A stretch of DNA of 64,000 nt from Kumtagia sp964244725 (GTDB lineage: Bacteria; Pseudomonadota; Alphaproteobacteria; Rhizobiales; Rhizobiaceae), in contig CAXTJQ010000010.1 in assembly GCA_964244725.1 (NCBI GenBank), forward strand, positions 62,001 through 126,000. Reading direction: 5' to 3'. This document shows positions 15,911-24,430 of this stretch, one piece after another (position 1 is the first letter of the stretch; each line of letters opens with the position of its first letter). Made by a program: the position numbers and the translations under genes. The notes under the pieces are model-generated. The model searched no databases. It was not told the origin of the DNA and worked only from the letters and a program-made list of their open reading frames with translations.

Positions 15911-17437
15911 GTCACCGATCGCAAGCTGCCCGCGGGGCAGCATATTCCGACAAGGCCGCACGCCCTCGTCATCGGCAGCGGCTTCGGCGGCCTGGCCGCC
16001 GCGATACGGCTCGGCGCGCGCGGCTACCGCGTCACGGTCCTCGAAGCGTTGCCCTATGCCGGAGGGCGCGCCGGCGTCTTGCGGCGGGACGGCTTCACTT
16101 TCGATCGCGGCCCCACGATCGTGACCGCGCCGTTCCTGTTCGACGATTTGTGGACGCTTTGCGGCAAACGGCGCGCCGATCATGTCGAGCTCGCGCCGAT
16201 GAACCCGTTCTACCGCATCCGCTTCGACGACGGCGACGAGATCGCCTGCTCGAACGACGACGAGGCAATGCGGCGCGAGGTTGCGCGTATATCTCCCGAC
16301 GATCTTCCCGGCTACGAACGATTCCTGCTCAAGGCGCGGGAGATCTGCCGCATCGGCTTCGAGCAGCTCGGCGACCAGCCCTTCGGATCGCCGCTGGACA
16401 TGCTGAAGATCGCGCCCGACCTGCTGCGGCTCGAAGGCTACCGCAGCGTCCACGGCCTCGTGTCGCGCTTCGTCAAGAGCCCGAAGCTGCGCGTCATGCT
16501 GAGTTTCCATCCGCTGCTGATCGGCGGCAATCCCTTCCGCGCACCCGCTATCTACTGTCTCATCCCCGATCTCGAACGGCGCTGGGGCGTGCATTATCCG
16601 ATGGGCGGCGTCGGCAAACTGGTCGCAGGCCTGGTCGACCTGATCGAAGGGCAGGGCGGCGCGGTGCGCACGAACGCCGATGTCGAGCGCATCCTGATCG
16701 AAAGGGGCCGCGCATGCGGCGTGGCCCTTGCGGACGGCGAGGTCCTGCGCGCCGACATCGTCGTCTCCAACGCGGACGCCGCCCGCACTTACGGCAAGCT
16801 GGTCGGCCGCGGCGAGAAGACCCGCTGGGGGCCGGCGCGGATCAGGCGCGCGCGCTACTCGATGGGGCTGTTCGTCTGGTATTTCGGGACGAAGAAACGC
16901 TACGACGCGGTCGGCCACCACACGATCCTGCTCGGGCCGCGCTACCGCGCGTTGCTGCACGATATTTTCGAACGGAAGCTGCTCTCGCAGGATTTCTCAA
17001 TCTATCTCCATCGGCCCTCGGCGACCGATCCCGGCGTCGCCCCGCCCGGCTGCGACGCCTTCTACGCGCTCTGCCCGGTGCCCAACCTCGATGGCGACAC
17101 GGACTGGACCGTCGAGGGCGAACGCCGCCGGCAGGCGGTGATGCGGCGGCTCTCGGAGACGGTGCTGCCGGGACTGGAGCATGAGATCGTCACTTCGTCC
17201 TTCGTCACCCCGCTGCATTTCCGCGACGCGCTGCAATCCGAGAAGGGCGCCGGCTTCGGCTTCGAGCCGGTGCTGACCCAGAGCGCCTGGTTTCGACCGC
17301 ACAACAGGAGCGAGACCATCGAAGGGCTCTATCTCGTCGGCGCGGGTACGCATCCCGGCGCCGGCCTGCCGGGCGTTCTCTCTTCGGCGAAAATTCTCGA
17401 CAAGGTCGTTCCGCATGCCTCCGCATTCGCGTCCTGA
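15902..17437 (+). CDS. crtI: Phytoene desaturase
   Basis: FAD-dependent CrtI-type desaturase turning phytoene into neurosporene or lycopene. The 511-residue protein opens with the dinucleotide-binding motif VIGSGFGGLAAAIRLG, continues with VLEALPYAGGRAGV and DGFTFDRGPTIVTAP, and ends with the family signature LYLVGAGTHPGAGLPGVLSSAKI. The number of desaturation steps cannot be read from sequence, but spirilloxanthin-series neighbours (crtC, crtD, crtF) suggest three to four. It starts 14 nt after bchO and overlaps crtB by 23 nt. Confidence 0.96.
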   Translation: MLTVTDRKLPAGQHIPTRPHALVIGSGFGGLAAAIRLGARGYRVTVLEALPYAGGRAGVLRRDGFTFDRGPTIVTAPFLFDDLWTLCGKRRADHVELAPMNPFYRIRFDDGDEIACSNDDEAMRREVARISPDDLPGYERFLLKAREICRIGFEQLGDQPFGSPLDMLKIAPDLLRLEGYRSVHGLVSRFVKSPKLRVMLSFHPLLIGGNPFRAPAIYCLIPDLERRWGVHYPMGGVGKLVAGLVDLIEGQGGAVRTNADVERILIERGRACGVALADGEVLRADIVVSNADAARTYGKLVGRGEKTRWGPARIRRARYSMGLFVWYFGTKKRYDAVGHHTILLGPRYRALLHDIFERKLLSQDFSIYLHRPSATDPGVAPPGCDAFYALCPVPNLDGDTDWTVEGERRRQAVMRRLSETVLPGLEHEIVTSSFVTPLHFRDALQSEKGAGFGFEPVLTQSAWFRPHNRSETIEGLYLVGAGTHPGAGLPGVLSSAKILDKVVPHASAFAS

Positions 17438-18524
17438 ATCGTTTTCCACGCCAGCCAATTGCGCCGCCTGCCGGCGGTCGATCCGCCAGGGATCGCAATC
17501 CTTCTACCTGGCCTCGCTGCTGCTTCCGGTGGCGATCCGCGAGCCGGCCTATGCCGTCTACGCCTTCTGCCGCATGGCCGACGATCTGATCGACCGCGAC
17601 GAGGGCGGTGCGCAGGCCATCCGCGACCTCGGTTTCATGCTCGACCGCGTTTACGCCGGAGAGCCGGACCGGAACTTCGTCGAGCGCGGCTTTGCCGACG
17701 TGGTCGAGCGCTTCGCCATCCCGCGCGCCGTCCCCGACGCGCTGATCGAGGGGCTGGCCTGGGACGCGGCGGGAAAACGATACCGATCTCTCGACGACCT
17801 GAAGGCCTACGCGGTGCGCGTGGCCGGCACGGTCGGCTTCATGATGACGCTGGTGATGGGCCGTCGCGAGCCGCATGTCCTCGCCCGCGCCTGCGATCTC
17901 GGCGTGGCGATGCAACTCACCAACATCGCGCGCGACATCGGCGAGGACGCCAGGAACGGACGTCTCTACATCCCGCTCGACTGGCTGGCGGATGCCGGCC
18001 TCGACGCCGAAGCCTGGATCGCCGCGCCGGACTATTGCGACCATATCCGATCTTTCGTCGGTCGACTTCTGGCCGAAGCCGAAATCCTCTATACGCGTTC
18101 GCAATCCGGCATTGCCGCGCTGCCCTCCGGCTGCAGGCTCGGGATCAATGCGGCCCGCCTTCTCTATCGCGGGATAGGCCAGGAGGTCCTGCGCGGCGTC
18201 GATCCGGTCTCGACGCGCGCGGTCACCTCCAAACGGCGGAAGCTGCGCCTGCTGGCGGAAGCGCTGACTTCCCGTCCGCCCGAAGGCTCCGACCTTCTGG
18301 CGCAAGGCGTCGCGCAGGCCGATTTCCTGATCGACGCGGTCGCCCGTTCGCCCGCGCCGCGCGCGCCGCCGCCGGTCCCCGCCTGGTGGGACCTCAGGGC
18401 GCGCTCGGAACGGATGATCGAATTGCTGAACGGTTTCGAAGCCCGCCGCGCTACGACAGAAACCGGATGCGGGTCCGTCCGCATCTTCGCGCAGTCGCAG
18501 TCGTTCTCCGGAACCGATCCATGA
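17415..18524 (+). CDS. crtB: Phytoene synthase
   Basis: Condenses two geranylgeranyl diphosphates to phytoene, the first committed carotenoid step. The 369-residue protein has the first Asp-rich motif MADDLIDRD (near residue 55), the YAFCRMADD block and the second Asp-rich motif LTNIARDIGEDARNGRLYIP. The C-terminal 40 residues past the catalytic domain are Pro/Ala-rich and variable. The ATG lies inside the end of crtI (23-nt overlap), and its stop overlaps the start of the small membrane orf that follows (ATGA). Confidence 0.95.
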   Translation: MPPHSRPESFSTPANCAACRRSIRQGSQSFYLASLLLPVAIREPAYAVYAFCRMADDLIDRDEGGAQAIRDLGFMLDRVYAGEPDRNFVERGFADVVERFAIPRAVPDALIEGLAWDAAGKRYRSLDDLKAYAVRVAGTVGFMMTLVMGRREPHVLARACDLGVAMQLTNIARDIGEDARNGRLYIPLDWLADAGLDAEAWIAAPDYCDHIRSFVGRLLAEAEILYTRSQSGIAALPSGCRLGINAARLLYRGIGQEVLRGVDPVSTRAVTSKRRKLRLLAEALTSRPPEGSDLLAQGVAQADFLIDAVARSPAPRAPPPVPAWWDLRARSERMIELLNGFEARRATTETGCGSVRIFAQSQSFSGTDP

Positions 18525-18679
18525 GTTCGGGCCTCATCATTTTCTTCGAGATATCGCTGGTGCTCGGTTTCGCGCTGTTTTTCGGCGTGCGCGAGATTTT
18601 CAACCTGCGCCGCTACGACCGCGAGCGCGCCGCCAGGAACAAAGCGCAAGCCGAACAGGCCGAGAAGCAGGCGCTGTGA
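18521..18679 (+). CDS. Small single-helix membrane protein following crtB, function unknown
   Basis: A 52-residue protein starting MSSGLIIFFE with one hydrophobic helix (about residues 3-23). A strongly charged Arg/Lys/Glu/Gln-rich tail (RRYDRERAARNKAQ...) follows, probably helical and cytoplasmic. The start ATG overlaps the crtB stop as ATGA, a strong sign of translational coupling and of a real gene. The N-in/C-in tail composition resembles small assembly or scaffold peptides, but no family is recognised. It is the last gene before a palindromic repeat that separates this unit from convergent crtC. Confidence 0.7.
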   Translation: MSSGLIIFFEISLVLGFALFFGVREIFNLRRYDRERAARNKAQAEQAEKQAL

Positions 18680-18701
18680 CTTCAGGGGCCGGTCGGCTCC
18701 G

Positions 18702-18806
18702 CGCCCCCTCCACCACTTAGCGGCGGAGGATCAACGGCGCCGTTTGCGCAACCTAAATCCTCCCCCGTTTACGGGGGAGGGGGACCACGAAGTGGTGGAG
18801 GGGGCG
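18702..18806. repeat. Palindromic mosaic repeat, copy A (105 bp), between convergent orf52 and crtC
   Basis: The ends are perfect 15-bp inverted repeats (CGCCCCCTCCACCAC at 18702-18716 and its complement at 18792-18806). Inside the right arm is a second hairpin built on CCTCCCCCGT-TTACGGGGGAGG. It is the same element as the copies at 25555-25686 and 58273-58404, but about 27 bp shorter in the left arm, which has lost part of the inner hairpin. It lies in the 154-bp gap between two convergent operons, where such a structure could act as a bidirectional terminator. Confidence 0.88.
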
Positions 18807-18833
18807 TAGACCTCAGCAGATTGCTTTGGGCAA

Positions 18834-19853
18834 TCACCCCCGCCGCGGCATCTTGAACGGCAGCAGCGCCTGCACCCAGCCCGATGCGAACCGATCGAGG
18901 TCGACGCTTTCGTGGACCGCGTTGCGCTCGATGCCGTCGCGGTCGAAGCCGAGCATTGAGCGGCTGTAGAACGGCGTGTCCTCGAGCGTTCGCAGGATGC
19001 GCGCCGGCCGGTCGGCATGCGCGCGCGTGGACCGTGCGACCCGCCACCCGGTGCGCGCCAGCGCCTGGACGGGTTCGGCCTCGATCGGACGGATAGAGCC
19101 GTCCGGGCAATAGTCGAGCGCCAGCCCGCGCCGCTGGCCGTCGCGCTGTTCGACATCGTAGAGGATGCGCGTCGACGCGCCTGCGTCCTCGCGAGACCAC
19201 GTCCAGCTCCGGAAACCGGCTTCGAGCGGCTCCGATCCCGTGTTCAGGTCGACATAGGCGCGGCCTTGCCACTGCAGGCCGGGCTTTTCGAATCGGACGG
19301 TCGCGCGCGCCAGCGGCGCGATCGGCCGCCATTCGTGGCGACCCTTGGCATCGAGGCGATGGCTGTCGCCGAAAACCGCCCCGAGGTCGACCGTGATCCG
19401 GCCGCGCAATCGCCGGGGGACCGGCGCCGTCCATTCGTCGACATCGATGATAAGGCGTCCATCCGCGAAATGTAGGCTGCTCGGGCCGATCGCGATATGA
19501 TTCGCGGAACGTCGCACCGAATTGCGGCCGCGCTCCGTCATCGCCCAATGCTTGCCGCCGGGACTGTAAAGAATCGCGTTGATCGAGACGTGGTCGAGCG
19601 GGTCGGCGATCCCGCGTCTGCGCGCCCGTGCGTAATAGGGCGAGAATACGCTGCCGATGAAGGCGATGACGGTCAGTGCATGGTCGGCGTTTTCGCTGAT
19701 CGCGTCGACGTACCACCAGGCGTAGCCGCTTTGTGCAACGTCGCGGTCGAAGCCAAATCCGCCGCCACCGCCTGCGCCGCATGCCGGCCCGACAGCGCGG
19801 CCATCGGGATGCCAGGCCCCGGATGCACCGCGCCCCCCGCCATGTACAGCCAC
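18834..19853 (-). CDS. crtC: Acyclic carotenoid 1,2-hydratase (hydroxyneurosporene synthase)
   Basis: Adds water across the terminal double bond of neurosporene or lycopene in the spirilloxanthin route. Family blocks are clear: GYAWWYVDAISENADH, VIAFIGSVFSPYYARAR, HVSINAILY, WAMTERGRNS and IGPSSLHF, continuing to LLPFKMPRRG at the stop. The start is uncertain. No ATG, GTG or TTG is in frame near the conserved N-terminus (about 19770). The nearest is the GTG at 19853, used here, which gives 339 residues with a Gly-rich non-conserved leader and a 181-nt overlap with crtD. A non-canonical start or a sequence error near 19690-19780 are alternatives. Confidence 0.85.
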   Translation of the reverse strand: MAVHGGGRGASGAWHPDGRAVGPACGAGGGGGFGFDRDVAQSGYAWWYVDAISENADHALTVIAFIGSVFSPYYARARRRGIADPLDHVSINAILYSPGGKHWAMTERGRNSVRRSANHIAIGPSSLHFADGRLIIDVDEWTAPVPRRLRGRITVDLGAVFGDSHRLDAKGRHEWRPIAPLARATVRFEKPGLQWQGRAYVDLNTGSEPLEAGFRSWTWSREDAGASTRILYDVEQRDGQRRGLALDYCPDGSIRPIEAEPVQALARTGWRVARSTRAHADRPARILRTLEDTPFYSRSMLGFDRDGIERNAVHESVDLDRFASGWVQALLPFKMPRRG

Positions 19854-21280
19854 TTGATCGGCGTCCGCGCCCCCGGCCGCTGGAACGACGCCGCCCATCC
19901 GTGCGAGGCCCGTCCGTAGAGCGCTCCCCCCGATCCCGGGAACAGCCTCGCGAAGTCCGAGGGCGTCGTCGTTCGGCGCTGCCCGGTCGGCGCCGAGAGG
20001 CTGAGCCCGGCGCGAGCCAGGCGTTCCTTCACCCGTGTCTCGCATGTCGCGATCTCCGCTTGGCTCAGGGGTCTGTCGTCGGCGCGCGCCGGGGCGTTGA
20101 CCAGCAGCAGCAGCCGCTCGTCGCCGTCGGGCGCGACGCCTGCGACCGAGGCGTCGCGGTCCTGCGCGCAGACATAGATCGTCGGATCGGCGGGCAGAGT
20201 TCGTTCGCGGAAGATGTCGGCGAATTCGCGGGCGTAGTCGGCCGAGAAAAACACGGAATGGCGCGAGAGCGGAAAGCCCTCGGCCTTGCCCCTGATCGAC
20301 CAGGTCAGCGCCGACAGCGAACGCTCCTTCGGCTTCCAGGGCGCGGCGGCCGGCCGCGCGGCCTCGCCGAGCAGGCCGGAAAACAGCGCCGCCGGATCGC
20401 CGTTGAAGACGACCGCGTCGGCCTCGACCGTCTCGCCCGACGCCAGCCTCACGCCCTGCGCGACGCCGTCCCTGACGATGATCTCGGCGATTTCCGCGCC
20501 GTAGGAGAAGGCCACGCCGCGCACCCTTGCCAGCGCTTCCAGCGCCTCCGCGATGCGCATCATGCCGCCCTCGACCAGCCAGACGCCGGTCTGCTCGACA
20601 TGCGCGATCAGCATCAGGGGCCCCGGCGCCTCGAACGGCGACGACCCGCAATAGGTCGCGTAGCGCCCGAAGAGCTGGCGCAGGCGCGGATCGCGGAAAT
20701 ACCCTTCGATCACCTTGCCCAGCGCCGTGAACGGCTTGATCCGCGCCAGCGCGACGAGGCCGCTCAGTCCGGCGTTGCGGGCAAGCCCGATCGGGCTCGG
20801 CGACGGGTTCTCCATGAAGGAGGCGTTCAGCGACTGGAAAACCTCTTCCGTGCGCTGGCAGAAGTCGAGATAGCCCCTGGCTTCCTTCGCGCCGGCGAGT
20901 CGCCCCACGGCGTCGGCGGATGCCGCCCGGTCGGCATGGAGGTCGAAGGTCGAGCCGTCCTCCCAGGAATGGCGCGCAAGGATGTCAGCGCGGACGAGCC
21001 TGACGTGGTCGTCGACCGATGCGCCCACCGCCGCGAAGATCGCGTCGAACACCCAGCGCATGGTGAAGACGGTCGGGCCGGAATCGACGCCGCGCCCGCC
21101 GACCACGACCTCGCGAAGCTTCCCGCCGGGCCGGTCGTTCTTCTCGAGAACGGTGACGGCATGGCCCTGGGCGCCCAGCAGGAGCCCAGCGACGAGCCCG
21201 CCCATCCCGGCGCCGACGACGACCACACGGCGTCGGGCGGGGGAGCGGGATTTGCCTTGAGTGTCAACTTTGATAAACAT
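19673..21280 (-). CDS. crtD: 1-hydroxycarotenoid 3,4-desaturase (methoxyneurosporene dehydrogenase)
   Basis: FAD-dependent desaturase introducing the C3,4 double bond in hydroxylated acyclic carotenoids. The 535-residue protein has RRVVVVGAGMGGLVAGLLLGA at the N-terminus, VLEKNDRPGGKLREV, a DSGPTVFTMRW block, and a C-terminal signature GGAVHPGPGIPMAALSGRHAA. The last 20 or so residues (HKAATPGGTSTRSAKTPTMH) look like run-on past the usual family end and overlap crtC. The start codon at 21280 lies within a perfect PpsR palindrome and lacks a clear ribosome-binding site. Confidence 0.93.
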   Translation of the reverse strand: MFIKVDTQGKSRSPARRRVVVVGAGMGGLVAGLLLGAQGHAVTVLEKNDRPGGKLREVVVGGRGVDSGPTVFTMRWVFDAIFAAVGASVDDHVRLVRADILARHSWEDGSTFDLHADRAASADAVGRLAGAKEARGYLDFCQRTEEVFQSLNASFMENPSPSPIGLARNAGLSGLVALARIKPFTALGKVIEGYFRDPRLRQLFGRYATYCGSSPFEAPGPLMLIAHVEQTGVWLVEGGMMRIAEALEALARVRGVAFSYGAEIAEIIVRDGVAQGVRLASGETVEADAVVFNGDPAALFSGLLGEAARPAAAPWKPKERSLSALTWSIRGKAEGFPLSRHSVFFSADYAREFADIFRERTLPADPTIYVCAQDRDASVAGVAPDGDERLLLLVNAPARADDRPLSQAEIATCETRVKERLARAGLSLSAPTGQRRTTTPSDFARLFPGSGGALYGRASHGWAASFQRPGARTPIKWLYMAGGAVHPGPGIPMAALSGRHAAQAVAADLASTATLHKAATPGGTSTRSAKTPTMH

Positions 21281-21305
21281 GGGCTTGTGTCAATTATCAT
21301 TTACA
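21262..21305. promoter_or_regulatory. Tandem perfect PpsR/CrtJ operators between crtD and crtE
   Basis: Two exact TGT-N12-ACA palindromes lie at 21262-21279 and 21288-21305, separated by exactly 8 bp. The first overlaps the crtD start codon; the second ends 42 bp upstream of the crtE ATG. This layout matches the cooperative repressor sites known at Rhodobacter bch and crt promoters. It predicts that PpsR, encoded at 49833-51272, represses both the crtDC and crtEF-bch-puf directions in oxygen. Confidence 0.9.
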
Positions 21306-21347
21306 GGCATGCTCGTCCACAGAAGATGACAGACTGGAGGGGCCGGC

Positions 21348-22226
21348 ATGTCGGGCGAGGATCTTTCGCAAAGGATCGAGGACGCGCTGCAACGCTCCTT
21401 GACGCGGGCGACCGGGCCGTCGGCGCCGCCCCTGCTGGCGGCGGCTTTCGCGCATTCCGTATTCCCCGCCGGTCAGCGAATCCGGCCGCGCCTGACGCTG
21501 TCGGTGGCGCTGGCCTGCGGCGACGACCAGCCGATCCTTTCCAATGCGGCTGCCTCCGCCATCGAACTGCTGCACTGCGCGTCCCTGGTCCATGACGATA
21601 TGCCGTGCTTCGACAATGCGGATACGCGGCGCGGCAAGGCGTCCGTGCATGCCGCCTATGGCGAGCCGCTGGCGCTGCTCGCGGGCGACGGGCTCATCAT
21701 CCTGGCCTTCGAGACCGTCGCGCTGGCGGCCGTCGCCGACGCGCTTCGCTCGGCGAGCCTCTCGCTGATCATCGCGCGCTCGGTCGGCATGCCGCACGGC
21801 ATCGTCGCCGGCCAGGGCTGGGAAAGCGAAGCCTCGCCAGACCTCGCGCTCTACCAGCGCGCCAAGACCGGCTCGCTGTTCGCCGGCGCCGCGATGGCGG
21901 GCGCAGCCTCTGCCGGCCATGCCGCCGAACCCTGGGGAACGCTCGGCTATCGGCTGGGCGAGGCCTACCAGGTCGCCGACGACATCCGCGACGTGATGTG
22001 CAGCGCTGCCGACATCGGCAAGCCCGTCGGCCAGGACGAAGCGCTCGGCCGCCCCAACGCGGTGCATGAACTGGGCGTTCGCGGCGCGACGCGCAAGCTC
22101 GTCGACTTGGTCGAGGGCGCGGCCGAATCGGTGCCGGAATGCGTCGGGGCGCTCGGCCTGAAGGCGCAGATCAGGGCCCAGGCGAGCCGCTTCCTGCCAA
22201 AGGAAGCCGCTCAGCACGCGGCATAA
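21348..22226 (+). CDS. crtE: Geranylgeranyl diphosphate synthase
   Basis: Trans-prenyltransferase making the C20 precursor of carotenoids and of the bacteriochlorophyll tail. The 292-residue protein has the first Asp-rich motif LVHDDMPCFDNADTRRG (about residues 83-99), LAGDGLIILAFE, and the second Asp-rich motif YQVADDIRDV. The start ATG is preceded by GGAGGGG at good spacing. It opens the crtE-crtF-bchCXYZ-puf run downstream of the divergent PpsR sites. Confidence 0.95.
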   Translation: MSGEDLSQRIEDALQRSLTRATGPSAPPLLAAAFAHSVFPAGQRIRPRLTLSVALACGDDQPILSNAAASAIELLHCASLVHDDMPCFDNADTRRGKASVHAAYGEPLALLAGDGLIILAFETVALAAVADALRSASLSLIIARSVGMPHGIVAGQGWESEASPDLALYQRAKTGSLFAGAAMAGAASAGHAAEPWGTLGYRLGEAYQVADDIRDVMCSAADIGKPVGQDEALGRPNAVHELGVRGATRKLVDLVEGAAESVPECVGALGLKAQIRAQASRFLPKEAAQHAA

Positions 22227-22252
22227 GCCGTGACGCAAGGCGGGATGACGCC

Positions 22253-23374
22253 ATGCTGGCCGTCTGGATCGATCGCTTCCGCGATTTCCGCAACCGCAAG
22301 GTCGCCGACCCGGCCTTCAGGCGCTGGGCCGGCCGCTTTCCGCTGACCCGGCCGATCGCGCGCCGCCAGGCGAAAACACTTTTCGATATCACCGCGGGTT
22401 TCGTCTATTCGCAGGTGCTCGCCGCCTGCGTGCGGGTCGACCTGTTCGAGATGCTGTCGGGCGGCCCGCTGGCGACTGATACGATCGCCGGCCGCATCGA
22501 TCTGCCCCGCGAGGGCGCGACGCGTCTGCTCAAGGCCGCCGCCGCGCTCGACCTCGTCGAGGCGCGCGGCCTGGACCGCTATGCGCTTGGCGGGCTCGGC
22601 GCGGCGCTGGTCGGCAATGCCGGCGTCAAGGCGATGATTCTGCATCACGACATCCTCTATGGCGATCTGCGCGATCCGCTTGCGCTGCTGGCTGGCCGGA
22701 GCAAGGCCGAGTTGAAGCGATATTGGGCCTATGCCGGCGGCGACCGCTCCACGCCGGCCGAGCCGAGGCGGCATGGCGACTACACAAGACTGATGGCGGC
22801 CTCGCAGGCTTTCGTCACGGCGGAGATTCTCGACGCCTACCCGCTCGGCACGCACCGGTCCATGCTCGATGTCGGCGGCGGCGACGGCGCCTTCCTGATC
22901 GCCGCGGCACAGGCCGCGACTCAGCTCACCCTCGCGCTGTTCGATCTGCCGCCGGTCGCGGCCCTGGCCCGGCAACGCATCCTGGCCGCCGGTCTCGCCG
23001 GCCGGGCGAAAGCCCATGGCGGCAGTTTTTTCGACGACGCGCTGCCGCAAGGCGCCGATCTCTTCACTTTGAACAGGGTGTTGCACGACCACGACGATCC
23101 GGCGGCGCGTGCGCTCCTCAAGGCGATTCGCAAGGCGATCGCGCCGCAAGGGACACTGCTGATCGCCGAGCCGATGTCAGGAACGCCCGGCGCGAAAGCC
23201 AGCGGCGATGCCTATTTCGGCTTCTATCTGCTGGCCATGGGGCAGGGACGCCCGCGCACCCTCGAAGAGATCAAGGCCTTGCTTGCGAATGCCGGGTTCG
23301 GCGCGGCGCGCGAGATCGCGACCAACACGCCGCTCATCGCAAGGATCGTCGTCGCGCATCCGCGCGAATCCTGA
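22253..23374 (+). CDS. crtF: Hydroxyneurosporene / demethylspheroidene O-methyltransferase
   Basis: S-adenosylmethionine-dependent methyltransferase that methylates the tertiary hydroxyl created by CrtC. The 373-residue protein has an N-terminal winged-helix dimerisation region (DLFEMLSGGPLATDTIAGRIDLP...) and a class I methyltransferase domain with MLDVGGGDGAFLIAAA. The general-base region follows (LNRVLHDHDDPAARALLKAIRKA) and then LLIAEPMSGT. The ATG at 22253 starts 26 nt after crtE. The presence of crtF with crtC and crtD but no crtA points to spirilloxanthin rather than spheroidenone. Confidence 0.94.
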   Translation: MLAVWIDRFRDFRNRKVADPAFRRWAGRFPLTRPIARRQAKTLFDITAGFVYSQVLAACVRVDLFEMLSGGPLATDTIAGRIDLPREGATRLLKAAAALDLVEARGLDRYALGGLGAALVGNAGVKAMILHHDILYGDLRDPLALLAGRSKAELKRYWAYAGGDRSTPAEPRRHGDYTRLMAASQAFVTAEILDAYPLGTHRSMLDVGGGDGAFLIAAAQAATQLTLALFDLPPVAALARQRILAAGLAGRAKAHGGSFFDDALPQGADLFTLNRVLHDHDDPAARALLKAIRKAIAPQGTLLIAEPMSGTPGAKASGDAYFGFYLLAMGQGRPRTLEEIKALLANAGFGAAREIATNTPLIARIVVAHPRES

Positions 23375-23408
23375 AGCGAGCCGATCCTCATCGATCTCGC
23401 CTGCAAAG

Positions 23409-23452
23409 TGTAAAATCCAATTGACAACCTTTAGTGTAAAGCTATTCTGACA
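23409..23452. promoter_or_regulatory. Tandem perfect PpsR/CrtJ operators and promoter of bchC
   Basis: Two exact TGT-N12-ACA palindromes at 23409-23426 and 23435-23452 are separated by 8 bp. A sigma70-like promoter, TTGACA (23421-23426), 16 bp, TATTCT (23443-23448), lies within the pair, so bound repressor would block RNA polymerase. The bchC ATG is 40 bp downstream. This promoter can drive bchCXYZ and, by read-through, puf. Confidence 0.92.
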
Positions 23453-23491
23453 CGTGCGGTTCGGAACGGCGCTTGAGGGGAGGAGGATGCG

Positions 23492-24430
23492 ATGAAAACA
23501 AATGCGATCGTCCTCGAACGACCCGGCGAGCTCGCTCTTTGCCAGCTCGGTCTGAACGATCCGGCGTCTGACGATGTCGTCGTCGACATCGAATGGAGCG
23601 GCATCTCCACGGGCACGGAAAAATTGCTCTGGTCGGGCCGTATGCCGTCCTTCCCCGGCATGGGATATCCTCTTGTGCCGGGCTACGAATCGATCGGCCG
23701 CGTCGTCGAGGCGGGCCGCGACGCGGGTCGCCGCGACGGCGAACGCGTCTTTGTTCCCGGGGCTAATTGTTATCAGGGCGCGCGCGGGCTTTTCGGCGGC
23801 GCATCCTCCCGCGTCGTCGTCGCGGGCCGCAAGGCGACCCCGGTCGCCGAGAGCCTGGGAGATCGGGCGATCCTGCTGGCGCTTGCCGCCACCGCCTACC
23901 ATGCGGTCGGCCCGGAAAGCCGGAAGCCGCCGCAATTGATTGTCGGCCATGGCGTGCTCGGCAGGCTGATCGCGCGGATCGCGGTCGCTCACGGCGCCGA
24001 GCCGACCGTCTGGGAAACCAATCCGGTTCGCCGCTCCGGCGCCGACGGCTATGCCGTCCTGCATCCCGACGAGGATCCGCGCCGCGACTACGCCGCCGTC
24101 TGCGATGTGAGCGGCGATTGCGACATCCTCGACGCGCTCGTGGCGCGCCTCGTGCGCGGCGGCGAAATCACGCTCGCCGGTTTCTACGACCAGCGCCTGT
24201 CCTTCGCCTTCCCGGCGGCGTTCATGCGCGAGGCGACATTCCGCATCGCCGCCGAATGGCGCGAGGGCGATCTCGCCGCAGTCGAACGCCTGGTCGAGCG
24301 CGGCAGCCTCTCGCTTGATGGCCTGATTACCCATTCCAGCGCCCCCGAAGCCTTCGAGAGCGCCTACGCCACCGCTTTCACCGATTCGAATTGCCTGAAG
24401 ATGGTCCTCGACTGGAGGCAAGCCGCATGA
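23492..24430 (+). CDS. bchC: 3-hydroxyethyl bacteriochlorophyllide a dehydrogenase
   Basis: Oxidises the 3-hydroxyethyl group to the acetyl group of bacteriochlorophyllide a. The 312-residue medium-chain dehydrogenase-like protein shows the BchC N-terminus AIVLERPGELALCQL, the WSGISTGTEKLLWSGRMPSFPGMGYPLVPGYE block and the nucleotide-binding segment IVGHGVLGRLIARIAVAHG. A GGAGG-type ribosome-binding site precedes the ATG. It overlaps bchX by 4 nt (ATGA) and is the first gene after the strongest PpsR operator pair. Confidence 0.96.
   Translation: MKTNAIVLERPGELALCQLGLNDPASDDVVVDIEWSGISTGTEKLLWSGRMPSFPGMGYPLVPGYESIGRVVEAGRDAGRRDGERVFVPGANCYQGARGLFGGASSRVVVAGRKATPVAESLGDRAILLALAATAYHAVGPESRKPPQLIVGHGVLGRLIARIAVAHGAEPTVWETNPVRRSGADGYAVLHPDEDPRRDYAAVCDVSGDCDILDALVARLVRGGEITLAGFYDQRLSFAFPAAFMREATFRIAAEWREGDLAAVERLVERGSLSLDGLITHSSAPEAFESAYATAFTDSNCLKMVLDWRQAA

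Noticed and set aside
18702..18806. Repeat copy A as a CRISPR array or insertion sequence end
   Set aside because: There are no regularly spaced direct repeats, no transposase frame and no target duplication; the structure is a nested palindrome.
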